The notes under the pieces were generated by a model. It had not been told where the DNA came from. It saw nothing but the letters and a program-made list of their open reading frames with translations, and searched no databases. Below are positions 15,251 through 23,966 of a stretch of DNA of 45,505 nucleotides, one piece after another (the stretch's first letter is position 1; every line of letters begins with the position of its first letter). The DNA is taken from assembly GCA_902584685.1 (NCBI GenBank), contig CACIAP010000007.1, positions 1-45,505 of the forward strand, written 5' to 3'. Source of the DNA: an uncultured Pelagibacteraceae bacterium (GTDB lineage: Bacteria; Pseudomonadota; Alphaproteobacteria; Pelagibacterales; Pelagibacteraceae). The translations under genes and the position numbers were made by a program.

Positions 15251-17181
15251 AAATTTTTCTTTATTTTTTGGACAATATTTTCAACATCTAATTCAAAGTG
15301 TTTATAAATATCTTTATAAGGTGCACTCTTACCAAAATTATCTATTCCTAAATTTAATCCACTAGTTCCTGTATATTTTTTCCAATAACTTGTTTCTGAT
15401 GCCTCTATAGAAACTTTAAGAGTACCTTCTTCTAAAATATCTTTTTTATAGTCATTGCTTTGATTATCAAATATTTCATGGCATGGCATTGATATAACCT
15501 TTGAATAAATATTTTCTGTGGCTAATTTATGACTGACTTTTATTGCAAGGTTAGTTTCAGAACCTGTTGCTAATATTGTTACTTTAAGATTATCTCCATT
15601 TCTTAAAATTTCATAAGCTCCTTTAGAACAAAGATTGTTAGTGATTACCTCTTTTCTTACAGGTTCTGTTTTTTGTCTTGTTAGAGCGATAACACTTGGT
15701 TTATTCTTATTCTCCAAAGCCAACTGCCAACATTCAAAAGTTTCTATGGTATCAGAAGGTCTAAATACATTTAAATTTGGTATAGATCTCAACATTGCAA
15801 GCTGTTCAACAGGCTGGTGAGTTGGCCCGTCTTCTCCCAAACCGATTGAGTCATGAGTTAAAACATATATAACTCTTTGACCCATCATTGCTGCCAATCT
15901 GATAGAAGGCTTGCAATAATCACTAAATATTAAAAAAGTTCCACCATATGGAATAAGATTACTATGCAAAGAGATTCCATTCATAATTCCACACATTGCA
16001 TGTTCTCTTACTCCATAATGAATATAATTCCCTCCAAAACTTCCTGGTTTAATTATTTTATGATTTTTAGTTTTTGTATTATTTGAACCCGCAAGATCAG
16101 CCGAGCCACCAATCAAATTTGGCAATTTTGAAACTATATCTAAAAATTTTTCTGAGGACTTTCTCGTTGCAATTATATCTAATGATTTTAGATAATCTTT
16201 TTTTACTTGTTCTATTTCACTTGTAATTTCATTGTTAAAAATATTGAATTCAGGTGGATATGATTTATTTTTTTCTGCTTTTGAGGAGGCACTTTCTCCA
16301 ATTTTTCGCCACTCATTTAAAATTTTTTCAGGGATTTTAAATGGCTCATAATTCCATTTTAATTTTTTTCTTACTAGCTTTACCTCATCGGTACCTAACG
16401 GGCTTCCATGTGATGATGCTCTTCCACTTTTATTTGGTGACCCATAGCCAATTGTAGTTTTACAAGAAATAGCAAATGGTTTTTTTGAATTTTGAGCTTT
16501 TTTTAAAGCGGTAAAAATTTGTTTTTCATTATGTCCATCTATTTCTAAATAGCTCCAACCATAACTCTCAAATCTTTTTTTTGTATTATCGGAGACAGCA
16601 AGATTTGTAGGGCCATCAATCGAGATAGAATTATTATCAAAAAGCAGTATCAAATTTTTTAATTTTATATGACCCGCAAAACTTAAGGCTTCATGGCTTA
16701 TTCCCTCCATAAGGCATCCATCTCCTGCCAAGACATAAGTTTTATGATCTATTTTTTTTTTTCCTAACTTTTTTTTTAATATTTCTTCAGCAAGCGCAAA
16801 ACCTACAGCATTAGATATACCTTGTCCTAATGGTCCAGTTGTGGTCTCTATACCTGAATTAGAATGATATTCTGGGTGCCCCGCACAAATACAGTCAAGT
16901 TTTCTAAAGTTTTTAATGTCATCTATAGAAACACTTTTGTAACCAGTTAAATATAAAAGTGAGTAAAGAAGCATTGACCCATGACCAGCAGAAAGAACGA
17001 ACCTATCTCTATTAAACCAGCTAGGGTCTTTAGGATTAAATCGTAAAAAGTTTTTAAATAAAACTGTAGCAACATCAGCCATTCCCATTGGCATTCCAGG
17101 ATGACCAGAATTCGCCGCCTCAACAGCATCTAAAGACAGAAATCTTACAGCATTAGCTAAATCTTTATGTTTTATTTTCAA
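15247..17181 (-). CDS. tkt: Transketolase
   Basis: Thiamine diphosphate enzyme of the non-oxidative pentose phosphate route; 644 residues. It shows SGHPGMPMGMADVATVLF (25-42), the cofactor motif GDGCLMEGISHEALSFAGH, and the pyrimidine-domain DSIGLGEDGPTHQPVEQL. The start is a TTG at 17181, giving MKIKHKDLANAVRFL, with AGGA a few bases upstream. It leads the tkt-gap-pgk-fba run. A promoter with a perfect -10 box lies in the 50-base gap shared with the divergent zauP gene. Confidence 0.96.
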   Translation of the reverse strand: MKIKHKDLANAVRFLSLDAVEAANSGHPGMPMGMADVATVLFKNFLRFNPKDPSWFNRDRFVLSAGHGSMLLYSLLYLTGYKSVSIDDIKNFRKLDCICAGHPEYHSNSGIETTTGPLGQGISNAVGFALAEEILKKKLGKKKIDHKTYVLAGDGCLMEGISHEALSFAGHIKLKNLILLFDNNSISIDGPTNLAVSDNTKKRFESYGWSYLEIDGHNEKQIFTALKKAQNSKKPFAISCKTTIGYGSPNKSGRASSHGSPLGTDEVKLVRKKLKWNYEPFKIPEKILNEWRKIGESASSKAEKNKSYPPEFNIFNNEITSEIEQVKKDYLKSLDIIATRKSSEKFLDIVSKLPNLIGGSADLAGSNNTKTKNHKIIKPGSFGGNYIHYGVREHAMCGIMNGISLHSNLIPYGGTFLIFSDYCKPSIRLAAMMGQRVIYVLTHDSIGLGEDGPTHQPVEQLAMLRSIPNLNVFRPSDTIETFECWQLALENKNKPSVIALTRQKTEPVRKEVITNNLCSKGAYEILRNGDNLKVTILATGSETNLAIKVSHKLATENIYSKVISMPCHEIFDNQSNDYKKDILEEGTLKVSIEASETSYWKKYTGTSGLNLGIDNFGKSAPYKDIYKHFELDVENIVQKIKKNL

Positions 17182-17194
17182 AAATATTCCTATC

Positions 17195-17222
17195 TAGACT
17201 AAGAGACTCATTAATATATAAT
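17195..17222 (+). promoter_or_regulatory. Candidate promoter of zauP-zapA
   Basis: TAGACT (17195-17200), a 16-base spacer, and TATAAT (17217-17222) on the plus strand. The zauP ATG is 9 bases past the -10 box, so the leader would be only a few bases long. The last two bases of this -10 box overlap the opposing -10 box of tkt. Confidence 0.35.
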
Positions 17223-17249
17223 TATATATATATGAAATATATCAGTGAA
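17221..17249 (-). promoter_or_regulatory. Candidate promoter of the tkt operon
   Basis: On the minus strand TTCACT (17249-17244), a 17-base spacer and TATAAT (17226-17221). The -35 box lies within the first codons of the divergent zauP gene. The predicted leader before the tkt TTG start is about 33 bases. Confidence 0.5.
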
Positions 17250-17555
17250 AAAGAAAAAAAACTTGAAGACGCACTTAAAAAATTAAAAAAACTTGATCTA
17301 AAAAATGACCAGATAACTGAAGACATTAAAGAATTAGTTGATCAAAAAAATCAATTAGAAATTGAAAAAAATGAATTGGAAAAAAAATACAAAAATTTAA
17401 GTGATGAACACGGCAATCTTCAAGTCAAAATCAAACAAATGATGGTTGAAAAAAAAGAAGATAGAGTGAAAAAATTAGAGTTTGACGAAAAAATTGATGA
17501 ATTAAATCAAGAAACAGATACTTTACTTGATGAGATTGAAAAATGGCAAATGTAA
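17232..17555 (+). CDS. Short coiled-coil protein before zapA (ZauP/DUF4164-like candidate)
   Basis: A 107-residue protein that is almost one continuous charged coiled coil with heptad leucines (KLEDALKKLKKLDLKN onward) and no membrane segment. In Caulobacter and other alphaproteobacteria a short coiled-coil gene stands directly before zapA, and its product ZauP partners ZapA at the division ring. Position and shape fit that role; sequence alone cannot prove it because coiled coils look alike. Its end overlaps zapA by 13 bases, so the two are translated together. Confidence 0.65.
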   Translation: MKYISEKEKKLEDALKKLKKLDLKNDQITEDIKELVDQKNQLEIEKNELEKKYKNLSDEHGNLQVKIKQMMVEKKEDRVKKLEFDEKIDELNQETDTLLDEIEKWQM

Positions 17556-17980
17556 ATATTAAGTTTAATGGAAAAGACTTTCTTCTTTCATGTGAGGATG
17601 GTCAAGAGGATCATCTCGAAGAGTTAGCAGCAAATTTAAACGATAAATTTGAAAAATTAAAAAATGACTTAGGAAACATAGGTGAAAATAAATTATTATT
17701 AATCACTGCCATTAAAGTGATGGATGAGTATTTTGATACCAAAAAAAATGTTGAGAAAAAAAAGCTTGAATTAACTAATCTCACTGAAAAATTTAAAGAG
17801 CTGAAATCGCTTGTATACGGTTATAAGGATGAAAAAGAAGATGAAGCAACTAAATTGAGTAATGATATCAATAACTTGCAAAAAGAGCTTGATAAAATAA
17901 ATAATAATTATGATCAATTAATTTCTAATACCGCAAAAGAAATAGAGGAATTTGTTGAGCGAGTTAATCTTAAAAATTAG
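17543..17980 (+). CDS. zapA: Cell division protein ZapA
   Basis: Binds FtsZ filaments and helps bundle the division ring. The N-terminal globular domain (NVNIKFNGKDFLLSCEDGQE, then LAANLNDKFEKL and KLLLITAIKVMDEYF) is typical. It is followed from about residue 65 by a long coiled coil, giving 145 residues. It overlaps the upstream coiled-coil gene and is followed after 8 bases by the formyl-THF cyclo-ligase gene. That gap is too small for the 6S RNA gene that lies next to zapA in many proteobacteria. Confidence 0.85.
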   Translation: MANVNIKFNGKDFLLSCEDGQEDHLEELAANLNDKFEKLKNDLGNIGENKLLLITAIKVMDEYFDTKKNVEKKKLELTNLTEKFKELKSLVYGYKDEKEDEATKLSNDINNLQKELDKINNNYDQLISNTAKEIEEFVERVNLKN

Positions 17981-17988
17981 ATTTAGTA

Positions 17989-18531
17989 GTGAACAAATTT
18001 CAATTAAGAAAAAAAATATCTAAAATTCGATCAAAATTTGCCAGAACAAAAATCAAAGTAAATTCTGAGTCAATAATCAAATTGATTGAGCGGAAATCTC
18101 CCAACAAAAGAGTTGGATTGTATTATCCTTTTGGTGATGAGTTATCTACATTGGAATTAATGAATCAATTAATTAAGAAAAAATTTATGATTTCTTTACC
18201 TATAATTAATAATAAATTTGAGATGTCTTTTTATAGCTGGAGTCCTAATGAGCCTTTGACAATAAATAGATTTGGTATCTTAGAGCCTTTTAAGGGAAAA
18301 AAAATAACTCCTTCTACATTAATAATTCCGATGTTAGCTTTTGACTCTAACTTAAATAGACTTGGTTATGGAGGAGGTTTCTATGACAGGTTTATTCAAA
18401 AAATTGAGAAACAAGATAACTGTGTTAAAATCGGACTTGCTCTTTCTTGTCAAAAAATTAATAAAGTACCAGTTGATAAACATGATAAAAAAATGGATTT
18501 CATAATTACTGAAAAAAGAATTTATAAATGA
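17989..18531 (+). CDS. fau: 5-formyltetrahydrofolate cyclo-ligase
   Basis: Uses ATP to convert 5-formyl-THF to 5,10-methenyl-THF, returning it to the folate pool. It has 180 residues and starts with GTG. It shows RVGLYYPFGDELST, and the diagnostic nucleotide-binding loop RLGYGGGFYDRF near residue 120. The basic N-terminus LRKKISKIRSKF is usual. It lies after zapA, a conserved neighbourhood in proteobacteria, and its stop overlaps the next gene by four bases. Confidence 0.92.
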   Translation: MNKFQLRKKISKIRSKFARTKIKVNSESIIKLIERKSPNKRVGLYYPFGDELSTLELMNQLIKKKFMISLPIINNKFEMSFYSWSPNEPLTINRFGILEPFKGKKITPSTLIIPMLAFDSNLNRLGYGGGFYDRFIQKIEKQDNCVKIGLALSCQKINKVPVDKHDKKMDFIITEKRIYK

Positions 18532-19334
18532 AAATTTTATTTTTAGGTGACATTGTAGGACCATCGGGTTGCATGGTTGTAAAAAAACACCTTAAAAAAA
18601 TAGTTGAAGAAAATAAAATAAATTTTGTAATAGCAAATGGTGAAAATGCAGCTCATAATGGAGTAGGTATTACAAAAGATGTTTTAGACAATCTAATTAA
18701 ATTTGGGGTAAATGTACTCACAACTGGAAATCATGTTTGGGATCATAAAGAAACCCTAAAACTCGTTGAGGATGATAACAGACTCCTTAGACCATTTAAT
18801 TTAATTGGAATATCGCCAGGAAAAGGATTTGAAATTTATCAAACATCAAGAAATTTTAAAATAGGTGTACTAAATTTAATGGGAAATGTTTTCATGAGGA
18901 AAAGTGAAGATGTTTTCAAAACAGCTGAAAATTTTCAAAAAAAATATCAATTAAAAAAAGATTATGACTTTTTAGTAGTCGACTTGCATTGTGAAACTAC
19001 TTCAGAAAAAATGGCAATGGGACATTTGTTTGATAGTAAAGCAACTTTGGTTACTGGTACTCACACGCACATTCCAACAAATGACGCAAGAGTTTTAAAA
19101 GGCGGGACAGCGTATATCACGGACTCTGGAATGTGTGGTGACTACGACTCAGTAATCGGGATGAATAAAGAAAACTCACTAAAAAGATTCTTTAAACAAG
19201 ACTCTGAAAAACATTATCCATCTTTAGGGGATGGTTCTTTGTCGGGTGTTATGGTAGATTGTGATGAAACTTCAGGACTAGCTAAAAATATTAATAGTAT
19301 AATTGTTGGGGGTGTTTTAAATAACTCAAAATAA
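18528..19334 (+). CDS. YmdB-family metallophosphoesterase (TIGR00282)
   Basis: A 268-residue binuclear metal phosphoesterase. Known relatives such as B. subtilis YmdB hydrolyse 2',3'-cyclic nucleotides. Metal ligands are visible in order: LFLGDIVG, ANGENAAHNGVGIT, TTGNHVWDHKE, DLHCETTSEKMAMG and VTGTHTHIPTNDARV, followed by TDSGMCGDYDSVIGM. The start overlaps the fau stop by four bases, and yebC follows one base later. A role in RNA turnover signalling is possible but not shown here. Confidence 0.88.
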   Translation: MKILFLGDIVGPSGCMVVKKHLKKIVEENKINFVIANGENAAHNGVGITKDVLDNLIKFGVNVLTTGNHVWDHKETLKLVEDDNRLLRPFNLIGISPGKGFEIYQTSRNFKIGVLNLMGNVFMRKSEDVFKTAENFQKKYQLKKDYDFLVVDLHCETTSEKMAMGHLFDSKATLVTGTHTHIPTNDARVLKGGTAYITDSGMCGDYDSVIGMNKENSLKRFFKQDSEKHYPSLGDGSLSGVMVDCDETSGLAKNINSIIVGGVLNNSK

Positions 19335-19335
19335 T

Positions 19336-20058
19336 ATGGCAGGACATTCTCACTGGGCTGGTATAAAGCATAAAAAAGGTAGAGCAGATAAAGAAAGATC
19401 GAAGATTTTTTCGAAACTTTCTAGAGAAATTACCGTAGCCGCTAAACTTGGAGATAAAGATCCTTTGATGAACCCAAGACTTAGATCTGCTATTCAAGCA
19501 GCAAGATCCTCAAACATGCCAAAAGACAACATTGAGAGAGCCATTGATAAATCAAAATCATTAAATCATTCAAATTTTGAAAAGATAAGATATGAGGGCT
19601 TTGGTAAAGATAAAGTTGCTATAATTGTTGAAGCACTTACAGATAATAAAAATAGAACTGCCTCAAAATTAAGAACAATTTTTCAAAAAAATGGTGGTAA
19701 TTTGGGTACCCAAGGTTCTGCAGCTCACAATTTTAAACAAATAGGCGTAATTAGAATAGACATAAATGAAATTAAAGACGATAAAATTTTTGAACTAGCA
19801 ATTGATGCTGGTGCAGATGAATGTTTTTCCTTGGAAAATTTTCATGAGATACATTGCGGTTTTGAAGATATTTATTCTATAAAAAAAAAAATTGAGTCTC
19901 ATGTTGAAAATTTTATATCTACAGATATTGAGTGGATTCCATTAAACAAGGTTTTAAGCGAAGGTGAGAATAAAGAAGACATAAAAAAACTTATAGAATT
20001 ATTAGATGATGACGATGATGTTCAAAGGGTTTACTCAAATTTTGGGGAAGAAGATTAA
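19336..20058 (+). CDS. yebC: YebC/PmpR family protein
   Basis: A 240-residue protein with the highly conserved start MAGHSHWAGIKHKKGRADKE and KIFSKLSREI, then NPRLRSAIQAARSSNMPKDN and YEGFG. The family was long described as transcriptional regulators; recent work links some members to translation of proline-rich stretches. It precedes the RuvC-like nuclease, as in many proteobacteria where yebC-ruvCAB is conserved. A run of 11 A bases lies near 19881. The acidic C-terminus (DDDDD) is typical. Confidence 0.95.
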   Translation: MAGHSHWAGIKHKKGRADKERSKIFSKLSREITVAAKLGDKDPLMNPRLRSAIQAARSSNMPKDNIERAIDKSKSLNHSNFEKIRYEGFGKDKVAIIVEALTDNKNRTASKLRTIFQKNGGNLGTQGSAAHNFKQIGVIRIDINEIKDDKIFELAIDAGADECFSLENFHEIHCGFEDIYSIKKKIESHVENFISTDIEWIPLNKVLSEGENKEDIKKLIELLDDDDDVQRVYSNFGEED

Positions 20059-20061
20059 GCA

Positions 20062-20550
20062 ATGTTAATAATTGGAATAGATCCTGGAATTAATGGTGCT
20101 ATATGTCTTTTTAAAGACGGAAAGATAGTGGATGTATTTGAAATGCCAAAAATGGCTGTAGGAAAAAAAAATAAATCACAAGTTAATGCTTCTCAAATAT
20201 TTAACGAAATTCAAAAAGCTTTAGAAGGAGAAGATAAGACGAAAGTAATAGCTGTGATCGAACAAGTTTCTGCAATGCCAGGACAAGGAGTTACTAGCAT
20301 GTTTAATTTTGGACAGTCTTTTGGAGTGTTGAAAGGAATTTTTTCTGCAATGCAAATTCCAATGGATTTTGTTTCACCAGTTAAATGGAAAAAATCCTTT
20401 AATTTGATAAATACAAACAAAGACGCTAGCAGGACAAAAGCTATTGAAATTTATCCATACTTTTCATCAAAATTGTCAAAAAAAAAAGATGCCAATAAAG
20501 CGGATGCAATACTAATTTCTAGTTATTATTACCAAAACGCCAAATATTAG
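20062..20550 (+). CDS. RuvC-fold nuclease of the phage-like type
   Basis: A 162-residue RNase H-fold nuclease in the position of ruvC. Acidic catalytic residues are in place: D7 (GIDPG), E67 (VIEQV) and D148 with D143 near the C-terminus (KKDANKAD). The core AMPGQGVTSMFNFGQSFGVL and PVKWKKSFNL resembles the phage and plasmid RuvC-like group rather than classical RuvC. It probably cuts Holliday junctions or other branched DNA. ruvA, ruvB and ybgC, usual between ruvC and tolQ, are absent here. Its Lys-rich C-terminus includes a 10-A run. Confidence 0.75.
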   Translation: MLIIGIDPGINGAICLFKDGKIVDVFEMPKMAVGKKNKSQVNASQIFNEIQKALEGEDKTKVIAVIEQVSAMPGQGVTSMFNFGQSFGVLKGIFSAMQIPMDFVSPVKWKKSFNLINTNKDASRTKAIEIYPYFSSKLSKKKDANKADAILISSYYYQNAKY

Positions 20551-20559
20551 ATTTTTTTG

Positions 20560-20605
20560 ATCTTTCAGGTCAAATTGATGACACATTTTAGTGTGAAAGA
20601 TTTTT
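20560..20605 (+). promoter_or_regulatory. Hairpin with T-run just before tolQ
   Basis: Perfect 8-base arms ATCTTTCA (20560-20567) and TGAAAGAT (20594-20601) enclose a small inner ACAC/GTGT stem, and a T-run follows to 20605. The tolQ ATG is at 20607. It could attenuate readthrough from ruvC or hide the tolQ ribosome site. The sequence TGAAAGATC occurs again upstream of pal (around 23911-23919). Confidence 0.4.
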
Positions 20606-20606
20606 C

Positions 20607-21281
20607 ATGGAAGCCGATATAGCATCACAATCTGTTGGACTAGGAAGTTCTGTAGACTTCTCTTTATGGAGCCTATTTCTAAGAGCAGACATAATTGTAA
20701 AATCAGTTATCGTCTTGTTAATTGCTGCATCAATTTATACTTGGGCGATAATTATAGAAAAATTCAAGTTATTTAAAAAAATAAATTTATCGACCCAAGA
20801 GTTTGAAGAAAAATTTTGGAAATCAAGATCTGCCGAAAGTTTCTATAATAATTTACCAACAAATATTGATGATCCAATGTCAAATGTTTTTAAAAAGACC
20901 ATGCAAGTTGTTCTTAAATCAAGATCTAGAAGTAATTTAAATGAAAAGCTTTCAGGTTTACTAGAGTCTAATATAGAAAATGAAGTGAACAAGCTTGAAA
21001 AAAATTATTCATTTTTAGCGACTGTAGGTTCAACGGCACCGTTTATTGGTTTGTTCGGAACAGTTTGGGGAATTATGAATTCGTTTCAGTCAATTGCAGT
21101 TTCAAGAAACACAAGTTTAGCTATTGTTGCGCCAGGTATCGCAGAAGCATTATTTGCAACAGCTCTCGGCCTCTTAGCGGCTATACCTGCGGTTGTAGCT
21201 TATAACAAATTTAATAACGACTCAAAAAAATATTCTCAAAGATTAGAAAATTTTGCCAAAAGATTCATCTCTACTATTTAA
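20607..21281 (+). CDS. tolQ: Tol-Pal system proton channel subunit TolQ
   Basis: An inner-membrane protein of 224 residues with three helices: the first at about 32-52 (SVIVLLIAASIYTWAIIIEK), and two near the C-terminus including VGSTAPFIGLFGTVWGIM and the segment ending ATALGLLAAIPAVVAYN. With TolR it forms the motor energising TolA during outer-membrane constriction. First gene of tolQ-tolR-tolA-tolB-pal. No good Shine-Dalgarno is visible, and a hairpin abuts the start. Confidence 0.95.
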   Translation: MEADIASQSVGLGSSVDFSLWSLFLRADIIVKSVIVLLIAASIYTWAIIIEKFKLFKKINLSTQEFEEKFWKSRSAESFYNNLPTNIDDPMSNVFKKTMQVVLKSRSRSNLNEKLSGLLESNIENEVNKLEKNYSFLATVGSTAPFIGLFGTVWGIMNSFQSIAVSRNTSLAIVAPGIAEALFATALGLLAAIPAVVAYNKFNNDSKKYSQRLENFAKRFISTI

Positions 21282-21284
21282 CTA

Positions 21285-21701
21285 ATGGCTTTTAATTTAA
21301 AAAATAAATCTAAAGATCCAATAAGTGAAATAAATGTAACACCATTTGTTGATGTTATGTTAGTTCTTTTAATTGTTTTTATGGTCACAGCACCATTATT
21401 GACAGTTGGTGTTCAAGTAGATCTACCAGAAAGTTCAGCCGACTCTCTTCCTGAAGAGCAAGAGCCACTAACTTTAAGTATAAATTCAAAAGGAGAGATT
21501 TTTATTCAAGAGTCTAAAGTTGAATTCGATAATGTGATTGCCAAAATACTAGCTGTTTCGAAAAATAGGACAGATACAAGAATATATGTAAGAGGCGACA
21601 AGACAATCAACTATGGGAGAGTTCTAGAAGTTATGGGGATGCTTTCTGGTTCAGGATTTACAAAAGTAGCACTTATTTCAGAACCTTATAAAGAGAGGTG
21701 A
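21285..21701 (+). CDS. tolR: Tol-Pal system protein TolR (ExbD family)
   Basis: A 138-residue protein with one membrane helix (about 17-37) containing the ion-path aspartate in NVTPFVDVMLVLLIVFMV. The periplasmic domain ends with GRVLEVMGMLSGSGFTKVAL. It starts three bases after tolQ and is followed six bases after its stop by tolA. Works with TolQ to use the proton gradient. Confidence 0.95.
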   Translation: MAFNLKNKSKDPISEINVTPFVDVMLVLLIVFMVTAPLLTVGVQVDLPESSADSLPEEQEPLTLSINSKGEIFIQESKVEFDNVIAKILAVSKNRTDTRIYVRGDKTINYGRVLEVMGMLSGSGFTKVALISEPYKER

Positions 21702-21707
21702 TCGTTA

Positions 21708-22520
21708 GTGACTAACAACATTATTATATCATCTTTACTTCATTTATTTCTTATAATTATAACAGCATTGAGCCTTCCTTTTTTAGCAAAAAAACCAATT
21801 GATCTCCCTCCGATTATTTCAATAGAACTTATTCAAATAACTGACAAAACATCTATACCTTATGCTCCTAAAGCGAAAAAGATTATTGAAGAAATAAAGA
21901 AGAAAGAAAAAGAAAAACTTGTTTCCGAGCAAGCACCACCAAAAAAAGTTAAAAAAGAAAAACCAGATGCAATACCATTACCAGATCAACAAAAAAATAT
22001 TGTAAAAAAACCAGAAGAGGATAAACAGAACCCAGAAAAGATCGATGATGAAATTAAACAAGTTTCAGAATTTGAGAAAAAAGAATTATTTGATCCAAAC
22101 AATATTGCTGCGTTAATTGATAAATCAAAAGAGGAAACTGCAGAGATGATTAAAAGTGATAATAAAATAACTCAATCACAGAGAAAAAGTGTTATTTCTT
22201 CTGGATTGTCCTTGAATGAGGAGGATGCGCTTAAAGCTCAAATATTTGGATGCTGGAGTATCCCGTTAGGATTACCTTATAATGAAGATCTTCTTGTAAG
22301 GATTAAACTAAATTTAAAACCCGATGGTACCATTATAAATTCTGAAATTCTTGACCATGCTCGAATGAATAAACCTGGACAAGGATTTTATAAAGTTTTG
22401 GCAGAAAGTGCTTTAAGAGCAATTAGGTTATGTCAGCCTTTGAGAGTTCCAACTACTGGTTATGAGAGATGGAAAGAAATTCAATTAAATTTTGACGCTA
22501 GGGAGATGCTTCAAGGATGA
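21708..22520 (+). CDS. tolA: Tol-Pal system protein TolA
   Basis: A 270-residue energy-transducing protein with a GTG start. It has one N-terminal membrane helix (about 4-26), a middle region of Lys, Glu and Pro (about 50-120), and a C-terminal TonB/TolA-like domain including [19 protein letters not shown] and [13 protein letters not shown], the expected TolB/Pal contact domain. The middle region is much shorter than in E. coli TolA, implying a shorter reach across the periplasm. Its stop overlaps the tolB start by four bases. Confidence 0.92.
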   Translation: MTNNIIISSLLHLFLIIITALSLPFLAKKPIDLPPIISIELIQITDKTSIPYAPKAKKIIEEIKKKEKEKLVSEQAPPKKVKKEKPDAIPLPDQQKNIVKKPEEDKQNPEKIDDEIKQVSEFEKKELFDPNNIAALIDKSKEETAEMIKSDNKITQSQRKSVISSGLSLNEEDALKAQIFGCWSIPLGLPYNEDLLVRIKLNLKPDGTIINSEILDHARMNKPGQGFYKVLAESALRAIRLCQPLRVPTTGYERWKEIQLNFDAREMLQG

Positions 22521-23866
22521 AAAAAATAATTTTTTTAACATATGTCTGCTTATTTGTTTTAAATTGGGGTAAAGCTTGGTCTCTTATAGAAGTAGATATT
22601 ACAAGAGGTAATTTAAATCCCTTGCCGCTAGCGGTATCGCCATTATCTGTTGATCAAAATTCTAAAGAAAAATTTAAAGATTTATTAAAAATTGAAGACA
22701 TAGGTGCAGAAATATCAAAAGTTGTTGAGAATAATTTAAGACAATCAGGTTTATTCAATCCGTTGGATCCAAAAGCTTTTCTACAAAAACCAGATATTGC
22801 TCATGTAAAACCAAGATTTGAAGATTGGGCGTTAATTAAAGCTCAAGCTTTAATAACTGGAGAAGTAAAGATAGTTGATGAGAAGCTTAGAGTTGAGTTT
22901 AGGTTATGGGATGTATTAGCCGGTAAAGAAATTATGGCGTTAGCATTCAACACTGTTTCAGAAAATTGGAGAAGAGTTGGGCACATAATTACTGATAAAG
23001 TTTACCAAAGGTTGACAGGTGAAAAAGGTTATTTTGATACTAGAATTATTTATGTTGCTGAAGAAGGACTTAAAACAAGTCGTATAAAGAAATTAGCAAT
23101 TATGGATCAAGATGGATTTAACACCAAATACTTAACTTTAGGAAATGAATTAGTTTTAACACCAAGATTTAATCCAACAAATCAAATGGTCACTTATTTA
23201 TCTTATTTTAAGAATCTACCTAGAGTTTACTTACTAGATATTGAAACTGGGATACAAGAAGTTGTTGGTGACTTTCCTGGTATGACATTTGCTCCACGTT
23301 TCTCTCCTGATGGAAAAAAAATTATTATGAGTTTTGCTAAAGATGGAAACTCAGATATTTATACTATGGACCTTGAAAGTAGAGAGGTTGAAAAAATCAC
23401 AAACCATCCATCAATTGATACATCACCATCATATTCTCCAGACGGTAAATATATTTGCTTTAATTCAGATAGAAGTGGGTATCAGCAAATTTATGTAATG
23501 AGAAGTGATGGTTCAAAAGTTAAAAGGATATCTTTTGGAAATGGTCTTTATGGAACACCTGTGTGGTCTCCAAGAGGTGATTTGATAGCTTTTACAAAGC
23601 TTCATAAAGGAAAGTTTTATATTGGCGTAATGAGAACAGATGGAACTGGCGAAAGATTACTTACAGAAAACTATTATCAAGAAGCTCCTTCCTGGTCCCC
23701 TAATGGAAGAGTTTTAATTTTTTATAGAGAGACAAAATCAGACTCTGCAGGAAAAGGCTTTTCAGCCAAACTTTGGTCTATAGATCTTACTGGATATAAT
23801 GAAAGAATGGTTAAAACCGAGACTGATGCTTCAGACCCATCTTGGTCGTCATTATTAACTGATTAA
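22517..23866 (+). CDS. tolB: Tol-Pal system beta-propeller protein TolB
   Basis: A periplasmic protein of 449 residues. It has an N-terminal signal peptide ([20 protein letters not shown]), an N-terminal domain to about 180, and a C-terminal beta-propeller whose blades repeat motifs such as [47 protein letters not shown] and [10 protein letters not shown]. It binds Pal and connects with TolA. The start overlaps tolA by four bases; a 100-base gap with a strong ribosome site separates it from pal. Confidence 0.95.
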   Translation: MKKIIFLTYVCLFVLNWGKAWSLIEVDITRGNLNPLPLAVSPLSVDQNSKEKFKDLLKIEDIGAEISKVVENNLRQSGLFNPLDPKAFLQKPDIAHVKPRFEDWALIKAQALITGEVKIVDEKLRVEFRLWDVLAGKEIMALAFNTVSENWRRVGHIITDKVYQRLTGEKGYFDTRIIYVAEEGLKTSRIKKLAIMDQDGFNTKYLTLGNELVLTPRFNPTNQMVTYLSYFKNLPRVYLLDIETGIQEVVGDFPGMTFAPRFSPDGKKIIMSFAKDGNSDIYTMDLESREVEKITNHPSIDTSPSYSPDGKYICFNSDRSGYQQIYVMRSDGSKVKRISFGNGLYGTPVWSPRGDLIAFTKLHKGKFYIGVMRTDGTGERLLTENYYQEAPSWSPNGRVLIFYRETKSDSAGKGFSAKLWSIDLTGYNERMVKTETDASDPSWSSLLTD

Positions 23867-23955
23867 TTATGGTATTTTCAAAAAAAATTAATAATTCCTT
23901 GATTTTTGAGCTTGAAAGATCTATTTAGTTGTTAAAAAGTACAAAATTAACTTTT

Positions 23956-23961
23956 AAGGAG
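23956..23961 (+). promoter_or_regulatory. Strong ribosome binding site of pal
   Basis: AAGGAG lies 5 bases before the pal ATG. Such strong sites are rare in this window, where most genes start by overlap or with no visible site. It fits the high copy number expected of the Pal lipoprotein. Confidence 0.75.
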
Positions 23962-23966
23962 CAGTA

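Noticed and set aside
17981..17988. 6S RNA between zapA and fau
   Set aside because: Only 8 bases separate the genes, and no 6S-like structure can fit.
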